DNA of 64,000 bases from Shinisaurus crocodilurus (GCA_021292165.1 CM037876.1:211007825-211071824), one strand, 5' to 3'; shown: positions 21,730 to 32,499, numbered from the stretch's first letter. The notes: generated by a model from the letters alone, not told the origin. A program made the numbers and translations.

Positions 21730-22629
21730 ATGCCTTTGAGCAGGTGCAGAGTACATTCCCCCCACCACTGAGTAATATCATTGAGTTCCCATACATCAGA
21801 GATTAGAGAGCAGGTCTGCCAAACCAGAAGTTATTTCTAGATATATTTGAACCCCGGCATATTTTTTTCTAAAACTTAAGCACCTTGTACCCTCCAATTA
21901 GGAGAGTATCCCTGCTTATTTCTTTCCTAGTCCACTCACAGTGGGACACACCAGTAATTTTCCAACTCTGTACTGTAGGAAGCCACTATCAGACTCCAGT
22001 GTGCTAGTGGTGAACCGCAACTTTCAGTTCCATCCCCTGACCAGAGGTCATCATGAGCCCCTGATCTCCTTGTGCCCCATTGCTCGCTCCCAATTTAGCC
22101 ATTGCTGGAAGCCATGCAAACTATCCACAGGTGAGACCCAACCCAACATTTAGAAGCTACAGATACATGAGGAAGATCATTTACAAGAAGGGTTCCATTA
22201 ATTCAACTAATTCCTTATTTACATATTCTGTTTCCAACTACTGGGGGGAGGGGGGGAACCTTTCAACTCTGCATGTCTCCGAATGACTATTTAAAACCTT
22301 TTTATATTTACCCTCTATGTTTTTTAAAAAAACGTGTTAATTAAAATAATCTCTTTTATACTTATTAAAAATAAATTACTGCACATTTTAACATTTTCCT
22401 CCCTGCAAATTTTCTTCTTAATTAGTTATTTAAACTGTGCTGAAAGTCCCAAGCCAATACATTTCAATATTCATTTTTCCATTTCATTTTTTTTTTTAAC
22501 AAGGGAACAGTTCCCTCCTTTTAGCCTGAAAATTTAATTTTTAAAAAATACTTAAATACTCATTGGTACTCTGGTGCATCCTTCATCATTTTCAGAGGGT
22601 ATCTGTCATTGTTATTTCTACTTTATCTC
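21730..22629. other. No gene seen
   Basis: AT-rich, especially 22290-22560; no recognised repeat. Confidence 0.4.
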
Positions 22630-22906
22630 ATAATACAGGACAGGACAATGTTGAAAATAGAAGCAGAAAATGCCATTAAATTGCAGAAAGGGAACTGGGA
22701 GAATCTCCTGACTGTCAGAGCAATAAGACAATGGAATCAACTACCTAGGGAGGTTGTGGGCTCTCCCACTCTGGAGGCATTCAAGGTGCAGCTGGACAGA
22801 CATCTGTCAGAGATGCTTTGACCTAGATTCCTGCATTGAGCAGGGGGTTGGACTCGATGGCCTTGTGGGCCCCTTCCAACTCTACTTTTCTATGATTCTA
22901 TGATTC
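22630..22906 (+). mobile_element. CR1 LINE 3' end with terminal octamers
   Basis: It encodes ENLLTVRAIRQWNQLPREVV and SPTLEAFKVQLDRHL, the conserved CR1 ORF2 C-terminus. The 3' UTR contains GGGTTGGACTCGATGGCC and it ends in repeated TTCTATGA octamers. 5' truncated, as is typical of CR1. Confidence 0.9.
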
Positions 22907-23094
22907 CTGGTGTGTTTTTTCAACCTAAGGATTGCAGTCACAATCCAGAGATTTGTACTCTAATCCATTTGGGATTCCAGAGATAACAACAAGGATCCCA
23001 TGATTGTGGACTGATTCACACATGCATATTTTTCACTCATCGACTGTAGTTGCAAGTCATGTCTTGCATTTGTGAATGAACCTTTGCAGATTAA

Positions 23095-23180
23095 TCGCAT
23101 ACGAAGCTGCCTTATACAGAGTCAGACGATTGGTCCATCTAGCCCAATATTGTCCATCTGGACTGGCACCACAGACATCC
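23095..23180 (-). mobile_element. tRNA-derived SINE type B, 3' part
   Basis: AAGCTGCCTTATACAGAGTC, GGTCCATCTAGCCCAATATT, then GACTGGCAC correspond to the distal part of the SINE seen more fully at 43480-43830. Confidence 0.6.
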
Positions 23181-23204
23181 CCTTACCCTTCTGAATTTAT
23201 CACA

Positions 23205-23425
23205 AGGACCATGCAAGTGGATTTTCCGTGCCCTCTTGCCAGCTAAAAGACTGATATTACAACACTGGAAAGATAAACACTCACTTCCTATAACACAATG
23301 GATTGAGGACCTAACAACGCTTTCAATATTTGAATGGGTGGTATTTAGACGCCACCTGCAAATAAATATATGGATATTTGGTCTTCTTTTTCTGAAGCGT
23401 ATGCATAACTGCTTTTACTGATAGT
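23205..23425 (+). mobile_element. L1-like LINE ORF2 C-terminal fragment
   Basis: The frame reads PAKRLILQHWKDKHSLPITQ then WIEDLTTLSIFEW, which follows the pattern (A-K-x-L-I-x-x-x-W-K ... W-I-E-x-x ... E) at the C-terminus of L1/Tx1-type ORF2 proteins. No tail is clear. The assignment rests on this one block. Confidence 0.5.
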
Positions 23426-24219
23426 TGCATTACTACATACATTTCATACACATTTACTGTGATTCATCTTAATTTCCGTAAGAAAACTGTATCTCCCCCC
23501 CCCCCTTTAATGCTTTTTGCTTTGTTTTGGTGAAATTCACATTAAAAAACCTCATTACCCAATACAAAAACAATACTTTTGAACAGACACAGTTCATACA
23601 TTTGGCTGAGGGTAGAACTAGATATAAGCAAGGCAAGGATAGCTGCTTGCTGCTGAAAACAGCAGCCCTGTTTCTCCTCTCTCCTCCATCATGTCTAGTC
23701 ATACAAATTATATGATGTGATGTCAACATGCTCCAAGTTTCCCATCCCTGCCCTGCTTTGTTGGCTGCCACTAGTGGGAGAGGGTAAACTGTGGGCACAA
23801 TGATACGAAGTGTGCAATGTGATATTACCCAATGTTATTGGAGGAGGGGAGCAGTGGAGGAGGGGCTACCATTTGGGGCAGGAGCCACACTCCCTCCATA
23901 ACCTCTAGTTCCAGCCAGAGAGCAATCAAGTGATTCGGCATTGGGTGAAAACAGTACCCGTGTGAATCAGCCCTATGTTTCTCAATAGGAGAAGGTGAAC
24001 AAGCCTCACAAAATGGAGAAATGGGAATCAGTTTCTCCAAAAAGGAGAAGAGCTCATTTCCACAGCATGGTATGTGGAGTGAGGGTGGATGGCAGTGGTC
24101 ATAAGAGATGGGCACTCACCCCCTTCTTGTTTCATATTAAGCAGAACGCATACAAAAATGCATGTATTAGGAGAAATGTATACAAAAATCTTATGTGTGC
24201 TTTTAATTCTCAAAATTCA
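23426..24219. other. No gene seen
   Basis: Unassigned DNA with a C run near 23495. A 109-codon minus-strand frame (23469-23798) has no recognised motif. Confidence 0.4.
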
Positions 24220-24224
24220 GGATG

Positions 24225-24742
24225 TGTTAGCTCCAGGGCATGAGCAGCAAGGGTCCTGGGCTGGAATGCCAGGGCCAGGGGTAATAGAGACAGATGCAGG
24301 CCAGAGACAAAGCAGAGTCCAGAGCAAGCAGTGGTCAAACACATACACAGGGCCAGAGGCATGAGCAAAGTCCAGAGACAAGCAGAGGTCCAGCATGTAT
24401 CAGGCAAGGTGGGGCCAGAGGCAAGAAGAATAGGTCAGGGGCAGATGCAGGTCAAACATGGGCAAAGCAAGGATCAGAATTCATCACCAGAGTCAGGAAC
24501 CAGCTACAGGCACTACAATGACTTGTGCTGTTGTGGTAAAGGCTTGAGGGAAGAGGAAGCCTTTATGCAGCTCCCAGCTGGGAAGCTTCCTGCAGCTCCC
24601 AGCTGGTCTGCAATAGCGAGCCTGGGAGCACCTGGAGGTCTGGGGCTGAACCCTGCAAGTACAGCAGTGTAGGCTGGGCTGCTTTCTGAAAAGTGGCCAC
24701 CAGATGGAGCTGCAGCCCTTCCCAGCTGAGCAGATCCTGACA
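24225..24742. mobile_element. Solo LTR of an LTR retroelement
   Basis: A 518-bp block starts TGTTAG and ends CTGACA (the short TG...CA inverted ends of LTRs). It is flanked by a perfect 5-bp duplication GGATG (24220-24224, 24743-24747). The first half has imperfect repeats of GGCCAGAGGCA and TCCAGAGACAAGCAGAG. No gag, pol or second LTR is adjacent, so it is probably a recombination remnant. The 5-bp TSD fits a Ty3/Gypsy element or a retrovirus-like element; I cannot separate these. Confidence 0.6.
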
Positions 24743-24754
24743 GGATGACCCAAA

Positions 24755-24849
24755 TTTAGGACTAGAGAAGTTTGGGACAAACTGGAATAAAAATGGGAAA
24801 AATGATAAACTGAGAGAAACTAAAATTGACAGGTTCATCCATCCCTAGT
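24755..24849. repeat. Short AT-rich hAT-like MITE
   Basis: It ends GGTTCATCCATCCCTAG, as do the repeats at 56654-56802 and 56980-57112, with similar AAGTTTGGGAC / AACTGG interior. Confidence 0.4.
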
Positions 24850-25181
24850 TGGGAACATTTTGATAATGGGCTTAACGTGTCATTGTGCGATGTTCAGGAT
24901 GAGAGGCAAGAAAGGTGCTATATAAGCCTAGTTTCCAGCAAGCACTCCAGCCCGCCCACCAACCCTTTATTACAGTGGTTGCTCTGAGGAAACTATTTGC
25001 TGGGAAAGGGTTGTTTGTTTGCTTGTTTTAATGATCACCCACCCAATTGGCTGTGTTTGGGCATGTTTTTCCAGATCTCCCCACGTTTTTGCAGGTTGAC
25101 TGTTTGCAAAAGAGTGGTGGTGATGGCTCTCATAAGGGGAGGAGAAATTTCTGAGACATTTTTGAACAGAGTGGGGTGGGC

Positions 25182-25556
25182 CAGATCCTCCATGTGCAGC
25201 AGCTACACTTAGGAAAAGATGTCCTATTTGCAGCAATGGGACATGCTTTCCTAGGTTTTCATAGATTTCATAGATCATAGAGTTGGAAGGAGCCTACAAG
25301 GCTATTGAGTCCAACCCCCTGCTCAATGCAGGAAACTAGAGGAGGGGTATCCCATCCAAGTAATAACCAGGCCTGACCCTGCTTAGCTTTCCATGCTCAG
25401 ACAAGCTGATCTTATCTGGATAATAATTGCAGCACAGGGAGAGGGGAAGGTTAACCCTTCCCTCCCCAGCCATGATCCTGATCCAAATTAGTTCCCACAT
25501 AACTGCGAATGGGACATTTTTCCTAAGTGTAGCTGCCACACATGGAGGATCTGTTT
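25182..25556. repeat. Inverted repeat flanking a 5S-derived SINE
   Basis: The left arm (25182-25240, ATCCTCCATGTGCAGCAGCT...) is about 60 bp. It is the imperfect reverse complement of the right arm at 25497-25556 (AGCTGCCACACATGGAGGAT). The space between holds the minus-strand SINE and a GGTTAACCCTTCCC stretch that recurs near 25590 and at 52384-52470. Confidence 0.5.
25256..25415 (-). mobile_element. 5S-rRNA-derived SINE with CR1-like tail
   Basis: On the minus strand the head contains GGAAAGCTAAGCAGGGTCAG and CCTGGTTATTACTTGGATGG, matching the internal promoter of vertebrate 5S rRNA. It continues into GCAGGGGGTTGGACTCAATA and the TCATAGATTTC-like end shared with CR1 3' ends. It is the same chimera as 31397-31567. 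Confidence 0.8.
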
Positions 25557-25649
25557 TGAATTGGGACTGCAGCATATGGGGAGGGATGGGTTAATCCTCC
25601 TCATGTGCTGTGGTCCCGATCCAAATTGGGGCACCTTTATTTTAGTGTT

Positions 25650-26420
25650 AATTGCTGAATATACAACACCATAGAGAACTTTGGGAATGTCGCAATATCC
25701 TTTCCTTGATCTGATGCAGGACGCTGCAGTGGAGCATTTTCCTTGTCTGCAAGGAGCAGTCAACAAGGCTTTTTTTTTAAAAAGTGTTTAAGAAAGAAAA
25801 TAAATGAAACCCTCAGCCACCTCATCCTAATAACTAAGGTAAACCCACCTGCACCCCGCCCTGGTCAGAAATTTGTCTTGCTCCTGCCTCTCCCAGTTTT
25901 CAAGGCAATTTCTTTATGCTCCTCCATGCTCATGAATGGTTGCAAAAATAAATAAATAAACAGGGTTGAAAATTCTAGTTATTTGTTTGGCTGATTTGTT
26001 TGCTGTCTCATCATCACAGCTGGGGTAGGCCGTGGACCAGTGATGGAGGATGAGCTATTCAGAATGACCATCGGGGGGGGGCAGTCCAAATGTAATAGAG
26101 CCTTTTAGAAATCAAGCCAGGAGTTTTTATGATCCCCTGTGAGGTGGGGCAGGGTGCCAGGGACAGGGTGGAGGCTGCTTTGTGATACCTTGCCCACCTT
26201 TCCAGAGAGGGTAAGATACTCAAGATTCTCAGGTCAGGACTCGGTTGACTGGTCTGGTGGGACATTTGTGGCAGGACAGCCAAGCCAGACCACCACGACA
26301 TAAAGATCTTTGATGTCACTCTCTTCATCACTTGTCTATTGGTGTTGAACAGTATGATATGTTTAAAGTTAATAAAGCAGTAGTCTATTTAATCCCAACT
26401 TGGTGTACAGCTTTTTCTTG
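25650..26420. other. No gene seen
   Basis: Unassigned; an (AAAT)n run near 25945 and a G run near 26071. Confidence 0.4.
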
Positions 26421-26483
26421 CCATCCGTAACACAGAAACGTCTTTGTACCAAGTTAGACCATCTAACTCAATGTTGTCTATAC

Positions 26484-26618
26484 CCACTTTCCCTAGCCTG
26501 GTTCCCTCCAGATGTGTTGGACTACAACTCCCAGCATCCTCCAGCCAGCCATGCTGGCTGGAGGATGCTGGGAGTTGTAGTCCAACACATCTGGAGGGCA
26601 CCATGCTGGGGGAGGCTG
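26484..26618. mobile_element. Palindromic hAT-type MITE
   Basis: Near-perfect long arms CCCTCCAGATGTGTTGGACT and ACTACAACTCCCAGCATCCT. It is flanked by GTCTATAC (26476-26483) and GTCTACAC (26619-26626). Confidence 0.8.
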
Positions 26619-26626
26619 GTCTACAC

Positions 26627-26760
26627 CAGGGTTGGGCAGAAAGTAGAACCCAGATGTTCTGGACTTCAACTCCCAGCATTTCTGACCATTGGTTATGTTG
26701 GCAGAGTCTTTGGGGAGCTGAAGTGCTAAACATCTGGAGATCTACCTTCTACCCACCCTG
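26627..26760. mobile_element. Second MITE at the same target site
   Basis: The ends are CAGGGTTGGGCAGAAAGTAG and CTTCTACCCACCCTG. A perfect TSD GTCTACAC lies at 26619-26626 and 26761-26768, so it shares its left TSD with the right TSD of the preceding MITE. Confidence 0.85.
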
Positions 26761-26905
26761 GTCTACACTGACTAGTCAAGGCTCTTCAGTGTTTCAGACA
26801 GGAGCATTTTTCAGCCCTACACAGAAATGCCAGGCATGGAACGTGGGACCTTTTATATACAAAGCATTTGTTATACCCCTGAACAATGGCCCTTTTCTGA
26901 AGAGT

Positions 26906-28218
26906 TCCCTCTGAGTTTTTCCACTACTGGTCATCCTCACAATGATCCACATCATGCCTAGACTCAAATTATCTTGACTCATTTGGCTTGGTTATTGGCC
27001 TGAACATGACATATTTGTAGACATCTGAAACATAAGATCACACAGCATGTTCCATCCACTGTCCCAGGTAAGCAGTCTGGGTAATTTTGGGACCCCTAGT
27101 TATTTGAATTCAAAGACCCCAGTGATATAGATATGCTATGTGCTCAGACCCATAACCAGAAAGATGAAGTGGGAAATCCCACTTTTATTTTAACTAATCC
27201 CCTATAGCTTGCTCTCAGATGTGATCTACTGTCTCATCATGTTACATGCTGATGTTGCATGCAAAAATTAGTATTAATTATTATACCCCCAGGATCCCCA
27301 AACATGGATTTGGTCCCTCTTGCAGGAGCCGGAGCACAAACAAATACAAAGTGCATACATTAAAGTGTGCAATGAGAAAGAGATTCATACACTATATACT
27401 CTGTATGCAAATTCTCAGATTGTAGCTAATTATAGTGTTGGAAAGCAGAACCAAGAAATCTCTACAATGATGCCCCTTTCCTGGGGGAATATGGAATATA
27501 AAAGGTTTTTTGTTTTTTTTTGGTTACAAGAATAAAAGTATGAATTAATTTTTTTGAGGAAATCAGTTTCACATTTTATGTGTTATGCTTTTCTCCTTGG
27601 AATATGAATATATAGGAACAATACTTTATAAGTCCCTGTAAGTATGATTAAAATTAGATTACAGCACTCTAGCTGGGATGCAATTCCAAATATGTCATCA
27701 AAATAAAAAGAACAAAAGATATCAGATGCTTTCACTGTATCCCCCCCCCCCTACAACAACTTGTACGGTAACAAAGTGTTAATAAATTCAGTGCATTTCG
27801 TTAGAACTTCCATGGCATTCAAAAATTGTCATAATTCAGTAGGCAGCTGCATAGGAACAAAGCATTGACAATATCTAATTGAGCCTATTTTTACTGCTAA
27901 TAACAGCAACTGTATTGTTGAGATACTGTACTGTCTCTGTATGTATTTCATGGCCGAGATCCAAAGAGCCCCATGCGCAAGTGTAAAGCACTTACATGCA
28001 TGCACGGGGTGGAGCAGGGAGAGAAAGGATGCCAATTTTCTTTTCCAGCTGCATTCCCTCACCCAACACTGAACGCTGCTCTACCCTTAAGGAACAGCTT
28101 TGGGGGCTATGTGAGAAGATACAATAGGAAGGGGGTGGTCAGAAAAGCCATAGTGGGAGTGCATGTGCAGAACATGATCCCATCACATATTTTCAGACTG
28201 CACTTCAAAATACACGTG
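26906..28218. other. No gene seen
   Basis: AT-rich, unassigned; a C run near 27740. Confidence 0.4.
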
Positions 28219-28286
28219 TTAGGGAGTGATACTCACTGAGATCAATGGGACTGACTTCTGAGTAAACCTGCTTAGGATTGCACTGT
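28219..28286. repeat. CAATCCTA-type MITE, right half
   Basis: TCAATGGGACTGACTTCTGA, GTAAACCTGCTTAGGATTGC. Confidence 0.6.
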
Positions 28287-28712
28287 ATTTTTCCCGCTAC
28301 TGGTTTCCCCTTTTCAATATATATATTTTTTCCCCAAGTGCCAGTTTTAACCCATGGATTTTAACTTAAACAGAGATGGCCAATGATGCTGCTGTGACTG
28401 GGTGTATTAGTTCAGAGAAACACAACTTATCTTATAGCATGATGTAAAAGATTGTTACATATAGTAACAGTGTGTTCACTCTCTGATCAAGATAAAATGG
28501 CATGGGGGGGGGATTCTTGAGCAAATTCCACTATGAATTTGCTTGCCTAAAATAATTGGGCATTTTCTCTGCTTAGCAGTATTATTCAGCATTCCCAGTG
28601 CAGTGTGCAATTTCCCCCCCATTTCATTATACCATTAGTTTTCACTATTTTTTAAAAACAACAACAACAACAGGAAGGCAGACTAGAGAGGACACATGCA
28701 GAGAAGAAAAGG

Positions 28713-29482
28713 CAGGGATGTTGAAGAGTCCTTGGTCTCTAGTCACGAGTCGAGTCACGAGTCTTTGGTACCTGATAAGTCTCGAGTCCGAGTCCTTGGT
28801 CCAAAATGGTGACTCACGAGTCACGAGTCCCAAGTCACTCCCAAAACTGACTCCACGAGTCCCTATTAAAAACAATGGGGTTTCCCCCCCAACAAAATAA
28901 GGCTACTTCAGATGTGCAGTGGCTTAAATAAATTCTAGGCACAAGTCTGCCTTTTTATTTCAAAACTCTGCAACTGATTTTGGCAAGAACAGACCAGGCA
29001 GACAAACCCAAAATAACCAGGCAGGCAGAGGAGGCAGGGAACCCCAAAGCAGACAGGCAGAGGTCTTTGTCTTGGACAATTCAAACTGTGGAACTGGTTA
29101 AGAAGAGACCAGGCAGGCAGAGGAGGCAGGGAACCCCAAACAGGCAGGCAGAGGCAGCCAAACCCAAAATGTCTGACCCTAACCCCCCACAACAACACAT
29201 CAATCAAAATAAATTTCAACATATCGTTGGGGCTGTGCTCCTGGTAGCTGTCCATAGTGGCCGAGCAGCGGCGTGCCTCGCTTCCATGCACTCTTTGCCG
29301 GCAATCGCGCTCCTCTCCACTCCTTCTGGCACAGCCCAGGGATGTTGAAGAGTCCTTGGTCTCGAGTCCCGAGTCGAGTCTCGAGTCCCATTAAAAATAT
29401 TGGGACTCGAGTCCGAGTCGAGTCAGAGGGGGACTCAGTCCAACTCACGAGTCGAGTCCTCGAGTCCGAGTCCCCATCCCTG
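28713..29482. mobile_element. hAT-like foldback element C with GACTC arrays
   Basis: A 770-bp copy in the same orientation as element B: start CAGGGATGTTGAAGAG, end GAGTCCCCATCCCTG, perfect TSD AGAAAAGG at 28705-28712 and 29483-29490. The arrays are at about 28735-28862 and 29355-29475. The unit with two ends is at about 29337-29482. Relative to copy B it lacks most of the section between the GGCAGGCAGAGG repeats and CATCAATCAAAATAAATTTC. Confidence 0.85.
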
Positions 29483-30184
29483 AGAAAAGGGGCAGAGATG
29501 TCATGCTTCTGCTGGAGGAGTCCCCTTCAGAGGAGGAGCTGGAGCTCCCAGAGACAAATGACATCAAGCAGCAGCGCATGCCAGAAAAACAGGAGGAGCC
29601 TGGGTCCTCAGAGGAGATGGCCATGGGTCCATTCCCACAAGAGGCAGTGAACTCCACCTCTGAGACAAAGGTTGAGTGACCAGTTAGCCCCCAAGAGCAG
29701 TGACATCCCAAGAGGCAGGCTGGAACAACCCCTGTGAGAAGGAGGGCCCATTTGCAAGGAAAGGCTCGAAATGAGTAAAGGACTCCTTGTGAGAAAGGCC
29801 CCCTCACCAGAAGCCTCCGGTATGCTGCAGCTGAGTCCTGGGTGGGGCTCTGGAAGCTCCTGCTTGCTTATAAACTCACACAGTTGAGATCTGCTGCTTG
29901 CTAGAACAACACCTTTATTTTAGCTCTCAGTACCTTGAAACCTGGCTTCCTTGATCTTGCTTCTCCTTGGACCTACCTCTCACATTACTGACTTCTGGAC
30001 TCCTGATAAGACCCTGCTTTGGGACTGGCCTTTTTCTGGACTGGTAATATTGTGATTTTGACCTTTTGTTTGCCTACTGGCTTTGCTACTCTAATGGCTT
30101 TATTTAAAAAAAAAAAAAACAAAACCCCACTATAATAAATATTATTTATTAAGTTAAAATTTAAAAGTGTGTTGGTCCTAACAG
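29483..30184 (+). mobile_element. Possible LTR-retroelement fragment
   Basis: It holds a Glu/Pro-rich frame fragment (EEELELP-type), a TATAAA-like box near 29869, a 3' AATAAA-like ATAATAAATATT near 30135 and a possible end TCCTAACA at about 30184. This layout is common in LTRs of Gypsy-like elements. No left LTR edge is visible because element C interrupts the left side. Treat as tentative. Confidence 0.3.
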
Positions 30185-30189
30185 GAATT

Positions 30190-31309
30190 CATCCAATGGA
30201 ACTGCACCATTTATTTAGAAGATTTGGTACTTATCAGGGGCTTGCCTCTTTAAAAAGGGAAGTTTTGACAAAGTTTCCTGGGTGTGGAGAAAATTAGGGG
30301 ACACTCTTTAACAGCTCATCCGGAATTCAAAAATGCCGCTTATCCCCAGAAGAATAAACTATTACATTTCAGATGATTGTAATACTTCTTAACTGTCACC
30401 TAGCATTTTTAATGGCAGAAACGCTCCAGAGTTTATAAAATATGGCAATAGACAGCAGTAACAAATGTACAAGTTAGTTTCCTCCTAAAGTGCTGATGCC
30501 CAGAGGCTATGGTCAGACATCCTCGATATGAAAATGGATATACCATATAATCAGGAACATAATGCTCATGGCATTCAATTCCACTTAGCCTGCAGGCTTC
30601 TAAAAGTATGGGGGAAATTCTAGCTGATTATGGAAGATAGTATTAAGATATGAATTGCCAAAGAGAGTAAGGTTTTGACATGTGTATGATGCTTCATTTT
30701 TATGTGAGCAAGCCTGATTTACTATATCCACAACACCTTGAGCCCAACAAGATGGATTTATGAATCATTACTTTGGGTGAGAAGTCTTCTTAAACATTGC
30801 AAATCTATGTGCCCTGACCTGAATGGCTTTTTCATATATGGAGTGTGCAGCAGTGTGATTTAACTAATATGATGTTCCATGTTTGCATAGCTGTGAGCTC
30901 TCCAAAAAATGAGGAAAGGCCTTCAGTAATGAAGCTTGATGGGCAGAAAGAGGGGCAACATAAGATTTGCAAAAACATGTATCTCTTTAACAAGGTACAA
31001 GATAAAATCATGGGAAGCAGAGTGCAAATAGTGACCAATCAGGTAATGTGGAGCAGAATGAGACACTCCCTCCTGATGATTACCATTTTTCTACAGCAAA
31101 TCATACACGTGCACGCACACAAATGGCTGTTCTAGATGATAGGTAGCAAAAAAACAATCATGCAAGAGCCAATCACGTGCTGTGCTTAATGTCACAGTTT
31201 AGTTTGGCCCTAGCTATTTCCTGAAGAAGGATGAAGACCGAGCTGCTCAAGTACCAGAAGATGACTTCTTTATTATGTTCACTAAATTGGTATAGTTGCC
31301 CCATAATAC
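30190..31309. other. No gene seen
   Basis: AT-rich DNA without recognised repeats; no coding evidence in the frames at 30832-31135. Confidence 0.4.
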
Positions 31310-31396
31310 AGGTTCCCTGAGCAAAAATAAACAATTAAAATTACAATATAAATACAGTTAAATATTATACAATTAAATATATATAATTAAATACAG

Positions 31397-31567
31397 GCCT
31401 GTGGCTCATGCTGGCTCAGCTTGTCTGAGTGTGGAAAGCTAAGTAGGGTCAGGCCTGGTTATTACTTGGATGGGAGACCCCTCCTCTAGTTCCCTGCACT
31501 GAGCAGGGGGTTGGACTCGATAGCCTTGTAGGCCCCTTCCAACTCTATGATCTATGAAATCTATGAA
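31397..31567 (+). mobile_element. 5S-rRNA-derived SINE with CR1-like tail
   Basis: The head has the 5S box A AAGCTAAGTAGGGTC at 31436-31450 and the box C region 31457-31479, which differs from the vertebrate consensus I know at one base. From about 31481 the sequence is the CR1 3' end: AGCAGGGGGTTGGACTCGAT, CCCCTTCCAACTCTATGA and TCTATGAAATCTATGA. The part of 5S before box A is shortened. The intact internal promoter suggests it was transcribed by pol III and moved by CR1 machinery. Confidence 0.85.
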
Positions 31568-31573
31568 TCCGAA

Positions 31574-31619
31574 GGATCCTATGGCCCCCTAGACACTATC
31601 TAGGGGTCCATAGGATCAC
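31574..31619. repeat. Small GGATCCTATGG palindrome
   Basis: GGATCCTATGGCCCCCTAG and CTAGGGGTCCATAGGATC are inverted, with an 8-bp loop. Related to the window-edge copy at 1-48. Confidence 0.7.
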
Positions 31620-31996
31620 TCTGTAAGAACATTAAAAGCTAATGACACAATTAAAACACTTAAAAAAAAAAAAAGGAGGACCAGAAGCCATAAACACAAA
31701 TTATTTAAAAGGCCTGCATAAACAAAATGGCCTTCACCTGGTGCCAAATAGGCTATGAAGATGGTGCCAGGGGAACCCCTCTGGAAGGCTATTCAGTAGT
31801 GGCACCAGAGTGCCACTACCAAAAAGGCCGCACTTCCTTTTGCCTAAACTTTGAGACCATGGCCTCTGAAGAAGATCTTCAGGTTCAAGTAGGTACATAT
31901 GGGAGAAGGAGGGCTTTCAGGTAACCTGATCATAAGCCATTAAGAGCTTTCAGTGTTAAAACTAATACTTTAAATTGGGCTTGGAAATGGATTGGG

Positions 31997-32418
31997 ACCC
32001 AAAGGGATGTATGAGAAATTTGTTTGTTTTTTATCAGGATTTACCGAGTTTGCACCTTCCAGACCGAACACAGACTTGGACACAATCTGCGGTCCAAGTC
32101 CATACATCTGAGCATGCAATGTGATTCGTGGACCCCCAAGAAATGCATTCGACAGCACATGTACATTTGAAAAATGCACATGAAAAAAATGTGTCCTTTT
32201 GAAAAATGCACATAAATATGCTTTAGTCAATGGGAAAAGAATACATACATTTCAAAGGTGCACACAATTGATGTGTACATTTGGAAAAATACGCATGAAA
32301 ATATTCACAGATTCTCATGCAAAATGAAAAAAACAAAGCTTGCAATGTGATACCAACTCGAGTTGGAGTGAGCTTTGAGATGGAATTTGGAGAACTTTGG
32401 CAAGCTTGGGTTCTGCTG
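31997..32418. mobile_element. hAT-like repeat inserted in L2
   Basis: The ends are AGGGATGTATGAGAAAT and TTGCACATCCCTA; the interior is rich in AAAATGCACA and ACATTTGGAAAAA. L2 sequence resumes on the other side (...GGGACCCA | GACCCAGTGC...). It is the inverted relative of 44020-44456. Confidence 0.65.
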
Positions 32419-32499
32419 ATTTGCACATCCCTAGACCCAGTGCAGCTGACAAAGCACAGGTGTAATTTGGCCAAACCTCCCAGTCCCAGTCAATAATCT

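Larger units (their letters stand above)
26425..26905 (-). mobile_element. tRNA-derived SINE type B, hit twice
   Basis: SINE pieces 26425-26483 and 26769-26905 are separated by two MITEs. The second piece runs through ATTTTTCAGCCCTACACAG, GGCATGGAACGTGGGACCTT (worn B box) and ACAAAGCATTTG. Confidence 0.65.
31310..32490 (-). mobile_element. L2 LINE 3' region with three nested insertions
   Basis: On the minus strand this is the L2 3' part. Its recognisable core is read on the plus strand as TTAAGAGCTTTCAGTGTTAA, ACTTTAAATTGGGC and CAGTGCAGCTGACAAAGCAC. The AT-rich tail is at the low-coordinate end. It is interrupted by the 5S SINE (31397-31567), a small palindrome (31574-31619) and a hAT-like repeat (31997-32418). 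Confidence 0.65.

Noticed and set aside
24225..24742. Repetitive coding exon (Gln/Arg/Ser-rich frames)
   Set aside because: TG...CA borders and the 5-bp TSD show an LTR; the frames come from degenerate short repeats.
31397..31480. 5S rRNA gene
   Set aside because: The 5' part is shortened and the 3' third is replaced by a CR1 tail, so it is a SINE and not a functional 5S gene.
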